A stretch of DNA of 64,000 nucleotides from Peribacillus simplex NBRC 15720 = DSM 1321 (GTDB lineage: Bacteria; Bacillota; Bacilli; Bacillales; DSM-1321). A program made the translations under genes and the position numbers. The notes below the pieces were generated by a model. That model saw only the letters and a program-made list of their open reading frames with translations. It was not told where the DNA came from and did not search any database. Location of the stretch: positions 4,110,001 through 4,174,000 of the forward strand of contig NZ_CP017704.1 in assembly GCF_002243645.1 (NCBI RefSeq), read 5' to 3'. Shown here piece after piece: positions 18,192-26,792 of this stretch (positions within the stretch are counted from its first letter, which is position 1; every line of letters starts with the position of its first letter).

Positions 18192-19022
18192 ATGCCAGAA
18201 CTTCCAGAAGTGGAAACAGTCAGAAGAACGTTAGAGCAGCTCGTACTCGGAAAAGAGATCAAGGAAGTGTCCGTTTTCTGGCCAAAGATCATTAAAGCGC
18301 CTGAGCCTGTCGAACAGTTTCAGGATGCTTTAAGAGGGCAGACGATCCAGGGAATAGGTCGTCGGGGCAAGTTCCTCATTTTTACCTTGGATGATTATTC
18401 GATGGTTTCGCATTTAAGGATGGAGGGGAAATACGGCGTCCATCCAAAAGAGGAGCCGTATGATAAGCATACTCATGTGATCTTCACTTTCACGGATGGC
18501 AGTGAACTTCGGTACAGGGATGTCCGGAAATTCGGAACGATGCATCTATTTGCCAAAGGGGAAGAACTTGAGCGGTTGCCCCTGTTGCACTTAGGGCCTG
18601 AACCTTTATCTGAAGATTTTACTGTCGAGGGGCTTAGTGCGAAGTTGGCTAAAACCAACAGGAAAATCAAGCCCGTTCTCCTTGATCAAACGATTGTCGT
18701 TGGGATTGGGAATATATATGTGGACGAGTCGTTATTCCGTTCCGGTATCCATCCTGAGAGAATCGCATCTTCACTCTCATTGCAGGAAATCAAAACGTTG
18801 CATGCAGAAATCATCGCAACGTTAGGTGAAGCTGTGGAAAAAGGAGGTAGTACGATTCGTTCATACATTAATTCCCAGGGGGAAATCGGCATGTTTCAGT
18901 TGGAACTGAATGTTTATGGACGGAAAGGCGAGAACTGCAAAACATGCGGCACGCCCCTTGAAAAAATGGTTGTTGCAGGACGCGGCACACATATTTGCCC
19001 GATATGCCAGCCGCTAAAATAG
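18192..19022 (+). CDS. mutM: formamidopyrimidine-DNA glycosylase
   Basis: MutM/Fpg excises 8-oxoguanine and other oxidised purines and cleaves the abasic site. Start ATG 18192 was chosen because the enzyme needs Pro as its first residue after Met; MPELPEVETVRRTLE is the canonical catalytic N-terminus. An upstream in-frame GTG at 18183 would abolish this. Also visible are the conserved Lys in HLRMEGKYG, the helix-two-turn-helix IYVDESLFRSGIHP, and a C-terminal zinc finger of four Cys (CKTCGTPLEK...CPICQ, about residues 246-274). It is 276 residues and probably cotranscribed with polA, pairing repair synthesis with lesion removal. Confidence 0.96.
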   Translation: MPELPEVETVRRTLEQLVLGKEIKEVSVFWPKIIKAPEPVEQFQDALRGQTIQGIGRRGKFLIFTLDDYSMVSHLRMEGKYGVHPKEEPYDKHTHVIFTFTDGSELRYRDVRKFGTMHLFAKGEELERLPLLHLGPEPLSEDFTVEGLSAKLAKTNRKIKPVLLDQTIVVGIGNIYVDESLFRSGIHPERIASSLSLQEIKTLHAEIIATLGEAVEKGGSTIRSYINSQGEIGMFQLELNVYGRKGENCKTCGTPLEKMVVAGRGTHICPICQPLK

Positions 19023-19101
19023 GTAATGTTTTTTCAAACACATCGGATGGGCTCCTTCCATATACTAGGGTAGCAACGAGAAGGGAAGGAGTAATATTCC
19101 G

Positions 19102-19734
19102 ATGTGGCTACAAATTATTTTTCTCGCTTTTGCAGTTAGTATTGACGGATTTGGCGTAGGTTTGACATTTGGTATGCGGAAGATGAAAATCCCCTTAAGG
19201 TCAATAGCGGTCATCTCAGTTTGTTCTGCATTGAGTTTAGGTATAGCGATGGTCATCGGGCAATTCATCAGTCAGCTCATATCTATCGGGGCGGCTGAAA
19301 AAACGGGTGGCATCATCCTCATTTTTCTTGGTGCCTGGATGGTGTACCAGTATTTTAAGCCTGAAAAAGATCTGAAAGATGATAGATATCATGAAAAGAT
19401 CATCTTTAATTTTGAAATTAAATCACTTGGGGTAGTTATTAATATTTTACAAAAACCATTGAATGCCGATTTTGATAAATCAGGTACGATAACGGGTGTT
19501 GAAGCGCTTGTTCTGGGGTTTGCACTTTCTCTGGATGCGTTCGGTGCCGGAGTTGGTGCGGCTATGATCGGGATTTCACCGATTATCCTCGCAGGGTGCA
19601 TCGCTATTATGAGTTCGATTTTCATTTGGAGCGGGCTTCAAAGCGGGAAATTGCTTTCAAATAATAAACTTGTCCAGCATTTGACCTTTCTTCCAGGTGT
19701 ACTATTAATTCTCATCGGTTTATTCAAATTATGA
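19102..19734 (+). CDS. ytaF: sporulation membrane protein YtaF (MntP-like fold)
   Basis: 210-residue membrane protein of the YtaF family, related to the MntP manganese exporter. About six hydrophobic helices form two similar halves, each with a membrane-buried Asp motif: FAVSIDGFGVGLTFG near residues 9-23 and FALSLDAFGAGVGAAM near 140-155. A soluble loop of about 50 residues joins them. The function in sporulation is inferred from family naming only. Start ATG with GGAAGGAG upstream. coaE begins 23 bases later, so polA-mutM-ytaF-coaE is probably one operon, as in B. subtilis. Confidence 0.88.
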   Translation: MWLQIIFLAFAVSIDGFGVGLTFGMRKMKIPLRSIAVISVCSALSLGIAMVIGQFISQLISIGAAEKTGGIILIFLGAWMVYQYFKPEKDLKDDRYHEKIIFNFEIKSLGVVINILQKPLNADFDKSGTITGVEALVLGFALSLDAFGAGVGAAMIGISPIILAGCIAIMSSIFIWSGLQSGKLLSNNKLVQHLTFLPGVLLILIGLFKL

Positions 19735-19757
19735 AACATGGTTAAAAGGGGGAGCTT

Positions 19758-20357
19758 ATGGGACAAATCATCGGAATCACCGGAGGCATCGCCAGTGGGA
19801 AAAGCAGTGTCAGCCTCTATCTACAGGAACTCGGATTCACGATTGTCGATGCAGATCTGGCTTCCCGTGCTGTCGTTGAGCCGGGTGAGGAAGCCTATCA
19901 TCAAGTTGTGAAGGCATTTGGTGAAGATATCTTATTGACGGATGGGAATATAGATCGCGTAAAGCTAGGATCGATCATATTTCATGATGAGGAAAAGAGA
20001 TTGCTATTGAATGGCATCGTGCATCCTGCCGTCAGGAATTGGATGCGCCTCAAAACGGAAGAGGCACTATCATCAGGGGAAGAAACGGTGTTTATGGATA
20101 TTCCGCTCCTATTCGAAAGCAAGCTGACATTCATGGTGGAAAAGACGCTTTTGGTTTATGTGGATGAGCAAGTTCAATTGCAACGATTAATGAACAGGAA
20201 TGGTCTTTCGGAGACGGAGGCACTTGCCAGGATCAATTCACAAATGCCCTTGGCTGATAAAAAGGTCTTAGCGGATGCCGTCATCGATAATAATGGAGAC
20301 ATTAATGAAACGAAGAGGCAAGTGAAGTCCGTACTTAGCGAATGGCATGTCATATAA
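19758..20357 (+). CDS. coaE: dephospho-CoA kinase
   Basis: Dephospho-CoA kinase adds the 3'-phosphate in the last step of coenzyme A synthesis. The 199-residue P-loop kinase has Walker A GGIASGKS at residues 9-16, the DADLASR substrate motif after it, HPAVRNWM, the lid block VFMDIPLLFES and the late motif RINSQMPLADKKVLADAVIDNNGD. ATG start with AAGGGGG upstream. A perfect 14-bp terminator follows 7 bases after the stop and separates it from gapB. Confidence 0.95.
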   Translation: MGQIIGITGGIASGKSSVSLYLQELGFTIVDADLASRAVVEPGEEAYHQVVKAFGEDILLTDGNIDRVKLGSIIFHDEEKRLLLNGIVHPAVRNWMRLKTEEALSSGEETVFMDIPLLFESKLTFMVEKTLLVYVDEQVQLQRLMNRNGLSETEALARINSQMPLADKKVLADAVIDNNGDINETKRQVKSVLSEWHVI

Positions 20358-20364
20358 GTGTGAT

Positions 20365-20396
20365 AAAAAGAAGAAACCACCCGGTTTCTTCTTTTT
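20365..20396. terminator. terminator after coaE
   Basis: AAAAAGAAGAAACC (20365-20378) and GGTTTCTTCTTTTT (20383-20396) pair perfectly around an ACCC loop. Confidence 0.93.
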
Positions 20397-20448
20397 ATGT
20401 TAAAAAATAAGAACTATCCGCATTTTTATTAGCACAATTCCATTGAAT

Positions 20449-20491
20449 TATGTTATACTAATTACATAAGAGAGGTAATAAGTATAACATT
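20449..20491. promoter_or_regulatory. paired CcpN-type operators over the gapB promoter
   Basis: TATGTTATACT (20449-20459) matches the CcpN consensus I recall, TRTGHYATAYW, at all 11 positions. AGTATAACATT (20481-20491) is the same site on the other strand with one mismatch. Together ATGTTATACT and AGTATAACAT are a perfect 10-bp inverted repeat with a 21-bp gap. The first copy contains a -10-like TATACT (20454-20459), with a weak -35 AGCACA 17 bp upstream. CcpN is the known glycolysis-linked repressor of gapB and pckA in B. subtilis. Confidence 0.75.
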
Positions 20492-20515
20492 AATATTTTC
20501 TGGAGGGTCCGAACA

Positions 20516-21553
20516 ATGAATTCAAGAATAGCGATTAACGGATTTGGGAGAATTGGAAGAATGGTTTTCCGAAAGGCCATATTAGATGAGAGTTTGGACA
20601 TTGTTGCCATTAATGCAAGCTATCCAGCTGAAACTTTAGCACACTTACTAAAATATGATACGATACATGGTAAATTCGACGGTATCATTATAGCGGAAGA
20701 TGATTCACTAGTAGTGAATGGCCGCCGAGTAAAACTAATAAATAACCGCGATCCAAAGCTATTGCCTTGGAAAGAGATGAACATAGATATTGTAATTGAA
20801 GCCACGGGCAAATTCAATGATCGTTCTAAAGCGGCTCTTCATTTAGATGCAGGAGCAAAAAGAGTTATTTTATCAGCGCCGGGTAAAAATGAAGACGTTA
20901 CCATTGTAATGGGAGTAAATCAGGAAGTGCTGGAAATTGACAAGCATTTCGTCATATCCAATGCATCTTGTACAACCAACTGTCTTGGACCGGTTGCAAA
21001 AGTGCTTGATGAAAAATTCGGCATAAACAACGGTTTAATGACAACGATACATTCTTATACAAATGATCAAAATAATATCGATAACCCGCACAAAGACTTA
21101 AGACGTGCCCGTGCCGCTGCGGAAAGTATCATTCCTACGACTACAGGAGCTGCAAAAGCCATCTCCCTAGTGTTGCCGCAATTAAAAGGCAAGCTTCATG
21201 GAATGGCATTACGCGTACCGACACCTAACGTATCTCTAGTCGATCTTGTTGTGGATTTAAACTGTGATGTCACCATTGATGAAGTGAACCAAGCCTTCAT
21301 CGATGCTTCAGAAAATGAACTCAAAGGAATTATGGAATTCACGATGGAACCTTTAGTTTCCAGTGATTTCAAAACGAATCCTCACTCTGCAATCATCGAT
21401 GGTTTGACGACGATGATGATTGGGGACAGGAAAGTGAAAGTCCTTGCATGGTATGATAATGAGTGGGGTTACTCCAACCGGGTAGTGGACCTTGTGAAAT
21501 TGGTTGGATCCGAGTTGAAAAAAACTTCCGAAGTCGAATTATCAGTACAATAA
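20516..21553 (+). CDS. gapB: gluconeogenic glyceraldehyde-3-phosphate dehydrogenase
   Basis: GAPDH of the GapB type, which in B. subtilis works in gluconeogenesis with NADP. The 345-residue protein has Rossmann GFGRIGRMVFRKA, the catalytic Cys152 in SNASCTTNC, TIHSYTNDQ with the active-site His, the phosphate-site region and the C-terminal WYDNEWGYSNRVVDL. NADP preference is a family inference; the residue after the second strand (INASYPAETLAHLLKYD) lacks the NAD-type Asp. CcpN-type operators upstream support the gluconeogenic role. A terminator separates it from speD, unlike a simple gapB-speD operon. Confidence 0.95.
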   Translation: MNSRIAINGFGRIGRMVFRKAILDESLDIVAINASYPAETLAHLLKYDTIHGKFDGIIIAEDDSLVVNGRRVKLINNRDPKLLPWKEMNIDIVIEATGKFNDRSKAALHLDAGAKRVILSAPGKNEDVTIVMGVNQEVLEIDKHFVISNASCTTNCLGPVAKVLDEKFGINNGLMTTIHSYTNDQNNIDNPHKDLRRARAAAESIIPTTTGAAKAISLVLPQLKGKLHGMALRVPTPNVSLVDLVVDLNCDVTIDEVNQAFIDASENELKGIMEFTMEPLVSSDFKTNPHSAIIDGLTTMMIGDRKVKVLAWYDNEWGYSNRVVDLVKLVGSELKKTSEVELSVQ

Positions 21554-21564
21554 TGAAAAAATCG

Positions 21565-21597
21565 AGCCTGCTAAATTTTTTTTAGCGGGCTATTTTT
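21565..21597 (+). terminator. terminator after gapB
   Basis: AGCCtGCTAAA pairs with TTTAGCgGGCT around a T-rich loop, followed by ATTTTT. Confidence 0.85.
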
Positions 21598-21731
21598 AAT
21601 TCAGTGATTAATCAATTTCTGGCTGCCTTAGGGCGCTGAATAAACATGAAATCAGAACTTGCTCTTCTTTGGAACCTTCGCTATATCCCTATTACATATA
21701 AAGTTTATCTTTCCAAAAATTCAATTTGGAG

Positions 21732-21760
21732 TTGCAAAAAAAATTCAAACCATATATACT
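21732..21760 (+). promoter_or_regulatory. speD promoter
   Basis: TTGCAA (21732-21737), 17-bp spacer, TATACT (21755-21760). Transcription from about 21767 gives a leader of about 125 nt. Confidence 0.65.
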
Positions 21761-21791
21761 ATGAATCGTGAACTTCTTCAAAAGCGGTTTG

Positions 21792-21873
21792 CATGATGGC
21801 TACTTAAAGGGTTAGGACCTCTTTGGACTAACTTTCCCCCGTGGTAGTTATCAGAACTTATTTTTAAATCATG
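21792..21873 (+). promoter_or_regulatory. structured 5' leader of speD (candidate RNA regulator)
   Basis: Nested pairing is visible: CATGAT (21792-21797) with ATCATG (21868-21873) as closing stem, CTAC (21800-21803) with GTAG (21844-21847), and GTTAG (21811-21815) with CTAAC (21828-21832), extended by AAA/TTT. The closing 3' strand ends two bases before the AAGGGGG ribosome site. It does not match a SAM or preQ1 riboswitch that I know. It could sense polyamine or SAM levels; this is a hypothesis. Confidence 0.4.
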
Positions 21874-21891
21874 GTAAGGGGGAAGCTTAAT

Positions 21892-22290
21892 ATGGAAACA
21901 GCTTACACTATGGAAACAATGGGTAGACATGTCATTTCTGAACTTTGGGGTTGTGACTTTGAAAAACTGAACAATATCGATTTAATTGAAAAGATTTTTG
22001 TTGATGCTGCTTTGAAATCAGGTGCAGAGGTACGAGAAGTAGCCTTTCACAAATTTGCTCCACAAGGGGTCAGCGGGGTTGTCATCATTTCTGAATCACA
22101 CTTAACGATTCACAGTTTTCCAGAACACGGCTATGCGAGCATCGATGTCTATACATGCGGTAACTTGGATCCGAATATTGCGGCAGATTATATTGCAGAA
22201 GCTTTGAATGCGCAAACACGTGAAAACATAGAATTACCACGTGGATTAGGTCCTGTACAAATGAAAAAAGCCAATATAAGTGCCCTATAA
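21892..22290 (+). CDS. speD: S-adenosylmethionine decarboxylase proenzyme
   Basis: SpeD decarboxylates S-adenosylmethionine, giving the aminopropyl donor for spermidine. The 132-residue prokaryotic class 1b proenzyme cleaves itself between Glu68 and Ser69 in [11 protein letters not shown], making the pyruvoyl cofactor on Ser. [17 protein letters not shown] holds the catalytic His and Cys. I chose ATG 21892 (nine bases after AAGGGGG). An internal ATG at 21910 gives the exact B. subtilis-like N-terminus [15 protein letters not shown], and an upstream ATG at 21871 overlaps the leader. The gene is monocistronic between two terminators. Confidence 0.95.
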   Translation: METAYTMETMGRHVISELWGCDFEKLNNIDLIEKIFVDAALKSGAEVREVAFHKFAPQGVSGVVIISESHLTIHSFPEHGYASIDVYTCGNLDPNIAADYIAEALNAQTRENIELPRGLGPVQMKKANISAL

Positions 22291-22305
22291 AAAACACGTA
22301 TACAC

Positions 22306-22333
22306 AGAGATGCCATGGGTGCATCTCTTTTTT
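22306..22333 (+). terminator. terminator after speD
   Basis: AGAGATGC (22306-22313) pairs with GCATCTCT (22321-22328), followed by a T-run. Confidence 0.85.
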
Positions 22334-22458
22334 AATGCAATGAATTGGCAGTCTGCTTCACTTTATAGGAGAGGATTGCCTTGTGGCACAAAGACTTTGA
22401 CGACGGTGCTTCAAGGGCAGAACAAAAAGTGCCTGCTGCTGGAAGTTACACTTTTTAC

Positions 22459-22486
22459 TTGTACTGACCGTTCCTTTTAATATAAG
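22459..22486 (+). promoter_or_regulatory. nrdR-dnaB-dnaI promoter
   Basis: TTGTAC (22459-22464), 16-bp spacer, TATAAG (22481-22486), about 75 bases before the nrdR start. A hairpin AAAAAGTG/CACTTTTT lies just upstream. Confidence 0.5.
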
Positions 22487-22560
22487 ATTAAGATAGAGAA
22501 GTAATTCCTTGGGGAACATTTAGATAGGGGAGTCCTACATAAAATACGGAGCTGATAATG

Positions 22561-23022
22561 ATGAAATGCCCGTCATGTCAATATAACGGAACAAGAGTGC
22601 TCGATTCCAGGCCAGTCGATGAAAGTAAATCGATTCGACGACGCCGTGAATGTGAGGCATGTGGTTTTCGATTCACGACATTTGAAAAGGTGGAGGAAAC
22701 ACCGCTTATTGTAGTGAAAAAGGGCGGGACACGGGAAGAGTTCAGTCGTGATAAAATCCTGCGTGGCTTAATCAGGGCTTGCGAAAAACGTCCGGTTCCC
22801 TTGAAAGAACTAGAGCAAATTACCAGTTATGTAGAGAAAGAACTACGCAACCAGGGCATAGCGGAAGTGAAAAGCGACAGTGTCGGCGAAATGGTAATGG
22901 ACAAGTTGGCAGAAGTCGATGAGGTTGCCTATGTAAGGTTCGCATCCGTCTATCGGCAATTTAAAGATATCAATGTCTTTATTGATGAATTGAAAGATTT
23001 AATTAATAAAGAAAGAAAGTAG
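22561..23022 (+). CDS. nrdR: ribonucleotide reductase repressor NrdR
   Basis: NrdR represses ribonucleotide reductase genes, sensing ATP and dATP through an ATP-cone domain. The 153-residue protein begins with the zinc ribbon [21 protein letters not shown]...[17 protein letters not shown] (Cys pairs at residues 3/6 and about 31/34). The ATP-cone follows from about 47 ([29 protein letters not shown]). I chose ATG 22561 to give the canonical MKCPSC; ATG 22558 would add one Met. It is followed at 52 bases by dnaB, the usual Bacillus arrangement that ties dNTP control to replication initiation. Confidence 0.95.
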   Translation: MKCPSCQYNGTRVLDSRPVDESKSIRRRRECEACGFRFTTFEKVEETPLIVVKKGGTREEFSRDKILRGLIRACEKRPVPLKELEQITSYVEKELRNQGIAEVKSDSVGEMVMDKLAEVDEVAYVRFASVYRQFKDINVFIDELKDLINKERK

Positions 23023-23074
23023 AGCTGAAGATTTACTTTGGCTCTTTTTTCACTACATCTTTTGAAAGGTTTGA

Positions 23075-24496
23075 ATGGAGATGTCAATGCATTGGCAAGA
23101 ATTGCTCCCAGCGGATTCATATTTGGTCTCATCTGCGGGGCTGCTTCATGATTATGATCGGAAAATACTTACCCGACTATATCAACCTCTTATTGGACCT
23201 ATCTGCATAAGCCTATATATGACGTTATGGAGTGAGTTGGAGGAAAACAGGCTATGGTCGGAAACCTCCTCGCATTATCAATTAATGAATACCATCGGTC
23301 TTAAGTTAAGTGATATTTACGAAGCGCGCCTTTTACTTGAGGGAATCGGCCTGTTGAATGTATATAAGAAATCGAAAAATGAATCGAAGGAATTTATCTA
23401 TGAGTTAAACCCGCCGCTTTCCCCTCAGCAGTTTTTCACGGATGGAATGCTGAATATTTACTTATACAAAAAAATCGGTAAAGCGCAATTCAATCGATTA
23501 AAAAGATTCTTTTGTGATGACCATATCTTAACCGATCAATATGAAGGTGTGACTAAATCTTTTGTGGAAGTATTCTCATCAGATCATTTGGACTCTTTAT
23601 ATGTAACGGATGAAGCGAAAAACGAATGGAAACCGATGCCTGAACAGCAATTCATCGATCGGACGGAAGGCGTCGAGCCATCGGGGTTTGATGACTTATT
23701 TGATTTTGACCTGTTATTTGCCGGAATGAAATCCTCGATCGTACCGAAAAAGGCCTTTACTCCGAAAATAAAAAGTACGATTGCCAAACTTGCTTTTTTA
23801 TATGGCATTGATCCGCTGGAAATGCAAAAACTAGTAATGGATGCCGTTTCATTGGATGATGAGATCGATGAGGAAGTGCTTAGAAAGGCGGCAAGGGACT
23901 GGTATCAGATCGAACGGCAGGCTGATATGCCTTCACTTGTCAATCGGGTGCAGCCGATTCGTGAACGGACACAAAAGGAAGAACCGAAAACACAGGAACA
24001 AGAGTTAATCCGTCATTTGGAGACGATTTCTCCAAGGGAGCGGCTGATGCAATTGTCTGGCGGTGCAGAGCCATCAAGCGGTGATTTGAAAGTGGTTGAG
24101 GGCGTGATGATCAATCAAAAGCTGAATCCGGGTGTCGTCAATGTCTTGATTGAATATGTCATGCTCAAAACGGATATGAAGTTTACGAAGGGCTATGTGG
24201 AAAAGCTGGCGGGCCATTGGGCACGGCTAAAGGTTTCTACGGTCGTCGAGGCGATGGAACTAGCTAAAAATGAACATAGGAAATATCAGGACTGGGCTCA
24301 AGGAAGCAGGAATGCTAAGGGCAGCCGGAAAAAGGCGATACGGGAAGAAGTGGTTCCGGAGTGGCTTGAGAAAAAAGAAGAAGCACAGCAGGAGCAGAAT
24401 GTAGATCAGCCTGAATTGAACGCCCAGAAACTCGAGCTTCAGGAGAGATGGAAGCAGTGGAAAGCTGGAGGTGAAATGAACGATGGAAAAGATTAA
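23075..24496 (+). CDS. dnaB: replication initiation and membrane attachment protein DnaB (Firmicutes type)
   Basis: Firmicutes DnaB is not the helicase; with DnaD and DnaI it helps load the replicative helicase DnaC at oriC and in restart. The 473-residue protein matches at the N-terminus (HWQELLPADSYLVSS...DRKILTRLYQPLIG). The DnaB/DnaD C-terminal domain runs at about 320-410 (LSGGAEPSSGDLKVVEGVMINQKLNPGVVNVLIEYV). The tail is charged and Gln/Glu-rich. Start codons at 23075, 23081 and 23087 are all in frame; AAAGG favours the first, GGAG the last. It overlaps dnaI by 14 bases. Confidence 0.93.
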   Translation: MEMSMHWQELLPADSYLVSSAGLLHDYDRKILTRLYQPLIGPICISLYMTLWSELEENRLWSETSSHYQLMNTIGLKLSDIYEARLLLEGIGLLNVYKKSKNESKEFIYELNPPLSPQQFFTDGMLNIYLYKKIGKAQFNRLKRFFCDDHILTDQYEGVTKSFVEVFSSDHLDSLYVTDEAKNEWKPMPEQQFIDRTEGVEPSGFDDLFDFDLLFAGMKSSIVPKKAFTPKIKSTIAKLAFLYGIDPLEMQKLVMDAVSLDDEIDEEVLRKAARDWYQIERQADMPSLVNRVQPIRERTQKEEPKTQEQELIRHLETISPRERLMQLSGGAEPSSGDLKVVEGVMINQKLNPGVVNVLIEYVMLKTDMKFTKGYVEKLAGHWARLKVSTVVEAMELAKNEHRKYQDWAQGSRNAKGSRKKAIREEVVPEWLEKKEEAQQEQNVDQPELNAQKLELQERWKQWKAGGEMNDGKD

Positions 24497-25421
24497 TAGA
24501 TCCCTTAATAAATTGGCCAATACAAACCAATTTCAACAGCGTTATGAAAAGCTGAAACAGGAGATTTTTGAAGACGAACAAGTGCGGTTATTTTTGAATG
24601 CCAACAGTTCGACGGTCACGAATGAAATGATTGATAAAAATTTGGGGAAGCTTTATGAGTTCACTTCACAAAGCAATAAGTGTGATAAATGTCCAAGCTT
24701 GAATGGCTGCATCAATATGATGCAAGGGTATTATCCCAAATTGGTGGTTCAAGGGAAAGCCCTGAACCTGCATTATGAAATCTGCCCGCGGAAATTGGCA
24801 GAGGATGAAAAGCGGAAACGGGAAAAATTGATCCGCAGCCTATATGTACCGAAGGATATTTTAAATGCGACCATTGAGGACTTTACCCAAACGGATAATG
24901 AAAACAAACGCTTGGGTGTCTTAAGTAAGGCGATTTCGTTCATTATGGAATATGAGCCAGGTAAAAGGCAAAAAGGCTTATATATATATGGGAAATTCGG
25001 AGTTGGGAAAACGTACTTATTAGGTGCGATTGCCAATGAACTTGCAGAAAGGCAAATTTCCTCACTTATTGTCTATGTCCCCGACTACTTGAGGGAACTT
25101 AAGGGATCGATAGGTGATAATACGGTCAATGAAAAAATTGAGATGGTGAAAACGGCACCTGTCCTCATGCTGGATGATATTGGAGCGGAGTCCATGACGA
25201 GCTGGGGACGCGATGAGGTTTTTGGTCCGATTTTGCAATTTAGGATGCTGGAAAACCTGCCGACGTTTTTTACTTCGAATTTTGACTTGAATGGCCTGGA
25301 GAACCACCTAACCTTTTCTCAGCGTGGTGAGAAGGAAGAGGTGAAGGCGGCGAGAGTACTGGAAAGAATTCAATATTTAGCGGAGCCGGTCAAGCTTGAT
25401 GGCGTGAATCGGAGAAGATGA
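24483..25421 (+). CDS. dnaI: primosomal helicase loader DnaI
   Basis: DnaI is the AAA+ ATPase that loads the hexameric replicative helicase onto DNA. The N-terminal domain (1-100) holds the zinc-binding segment CDKCPSLNGCINMMQGY...CPRK. The AAA+ domain follows with Walker A GKFGVGKT (about 170-177), Walker B VLMLDDIGAE, sensor region FFTSNFDLNGLENHL and an Arg near the end. At 312 residues it is the normal length. The start ATG lies inside the end of dnaB, with GGAGGTGA upstream, suggesting coupling. A terminator follows. Confidence 0.95.
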   Translation: MEKINRSLNKLANTNQFQQRYEKLKQEIFEDEQVRLFLNANSSTVTNEMIDKNLGKLYEFTSQSNKCDKCPSLNGCINMMQGYYPKLVVQGKALNLHYEICPRKLAEDEKRKREKLIRSLYVPKDILNATIEDFTQTDNENKRLGVLSKAISFIMEYEPGKRQKGLYIYGKFGVGKTYLLGAIANELAERQISSLIVYVPDYLRELKGSIGDNTVNEKIEMVKTAPVLMLDDIGAESMTSWGRDEVFGPILQFRMLENLPTFFTSNFDLNGLENHLTFSQRGEKEEVKAARVLERIQYLAEPVKLDGVNRRR

Positions 25422-25457
25422 AGAAAAGTGGTCTCTTAATGGAGGTCACTTTTTTCT
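25422..25457 (+). terminator. terminator after dnaI
   Basis: AAAAGTG-GT-CTC pairs with GAG-GT-CACTTTT using two G-T pairs, then a T-run. Confidence 0.7.
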
Positions 25458-25542
25458 TCTTACAAGGCCCATCCTACTTCTAAACACGTCCCCATCCCCA
25501 TATACATGAAAAAAGAAGCAAGGGGGAAGGGGGGATGTCGTA

Positions 25543-26403
25543 GTGCAAATTTCGTTTCAAAACGATTCAGAGGCATTGAAATTACTGAATTTCGTTTCTG
25601 CCCATCCACTGGGGGCAGAATTTCAAGCATACATTCGAATTCTTCCGCAACAAGGCATGCATGTGGATATGACGAAGTCTTCAGGTGATAAATGGCTAAT
25701 TCTGCTTCGTGATGCATTTCATTCTTTTTTATTGGAAGAAAAGACGCTTCCTGTTCTGGAGCAAATAATAGTCGGTAAATTTTTTTATAGGGAACGGGAA
25801 GAAATTGAAGCCATCATTGAAATTGCATCATCAATCATCGAGGTGGAAAGAGCCAGGAATCAAGATGAAGCATTCAGTACGGAAAAACGATTGATTGAGG
25901 AAGGACTTCAAAGTATCTTGGCTGGAAAGGTATCTTTTTCATTCGATTCTTTTACGACCTTCCGTTTAAAATCATTTCAGCACACTTTGGAAAAGTATGT
26001 CGTCAAGGCGATTGATGAATACAAGCTGGAACAGGACTATCAAAATTTCATTGCTACGCTCCGAGATTGCCTTCATGGGCAGGAGTCGAAATTAAGAAAG
26101 CTTCACCTGGTCAACCGGGATGGTTTTCATTTCTATGATCAGAAATTCAGCAAACTCGACCGTCCAAAAATCAATAGTATGATCGATAGGAGGCTTCTTG
26201 CCAAAAGTTCACTTTTTCTCGATACGGTGATACTTGCCCCGCTTTTATCAATTGCTCCTGAAAACTTGTGTATCTATACCGATGACAAGGAAGAGGGGCT
26301 GATCCAGACCATTTCAAGGATTTTCGAAGAACGGGCGACTGTCCTGCCACTTTCGTCATTTTCTATGCATTTGAATGATCTTTCATTGAAAAAAGAAAAT
26401 TAA
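25543..26403 (+). CDS. ytxC: YtxC-like sporulation protein
   Basis: 286-residue soluble protein resembling YtxC of B. subtilis, annotated as a putative sporulation protein of unknown function. The sequence is mostly alpha-helical with charged stretches (IEAIIEIASSIIEVERARNQ), the segment FDSFTTFRLKSF in the middle, and a C-terminal alpha/beta portion (LAPLLSIAPENLCIYTDD). No catalytic motif or signal peptide is visible. The start is GTG 25543 after a run of G (AAGGGGGG). It has the same place as in B. subtilis, between dnaI and thrS. Confidence 0.8.
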   Translation: MQISFQNDSEALKLLNFVSAHPLGAEFQAYIRILPQQGMHVDMTKSSGDKWLILLRDAFHSFLLEEKTLPVLEQIIVGKFFYREREEIEAIIEIASSIIEVERARNQDEAFSTEKRLIEEGLQSILAGKVSFSFDSFTTFRLKSFQHTLEKYVVKAIDEYKLEQDYQNFIATLRDCLHGQESKLRKLHLVNRDGFHFYDQKFSKLDRPKINSMIDRRLLAKSSLFLDTVILAPLLSIAPENLCIYTDDKEEGLIQTISRIFEERATVLPLSSFSMHLNDLSLKKEN

Positions 26404-26405
26404 CC

Positions 26406-26434
26406 TTGATTTTCACCGTATAACAAATTATAAT
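26406..26434 (+). promoter_or_regulatory. thrS promoter
   Basis: TTGATT (26406-26411), 17-bp spacer, TATAAT (26429-26434), starting just after the ytxC stop. Confidence 0.75.
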
Positions 26435-26440
26435 TTCCTA

Positions 26441-26732
26441 CATACTATTAAAAAACTAAAAGTTATGATGAGGACAAGGGTATTCTAGTCGCCGATTATC
26501 AGAGAGGGGAGCCAACAGGCTGTAAGCTTCCTATTCGCATGGAACACTTACCACCTTTAAACTTCGGCTCGGAAAGCAGGCATTCTGCGAATATGAGCTG
26601 ACGGGAAGCTGCCGTTACTAAGTTACAAGTGCCATTTTGCCGTGAAAAGCAAGCTGGAACGAGGGTGGAACCGCGGGTTATTGATATATATTACTAAGCT
26701 CGTCCCTGTTTTATACAGGGGCGGGCTTTTTT
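26441..26732 (+). promoter_or_regulatory. T-box leader of thrS (tRNA-Thr sensing)
   Basis: The T-box sequence GAGGGTGGAACCGCG lies at 26661-26675. The terminator (26695-26732) pairs AAGCtCGTCCCTG with CAGGGgCGgGCTT and ends in six T. The specifier is probably ACC (Thr) at 26550-26552, followed by ACCTTT just as in the pheS leader. Uncharged tRNA-Thr should stabilise the antiterminator and allow thrS transcription. Confidence 0.92.
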
Positions 26733-26792
26733 GTGTTGTAATGGAATCAAAAACCTGTAATTTGTTTGAACAATAAAAAGGAGTGAAACTGA

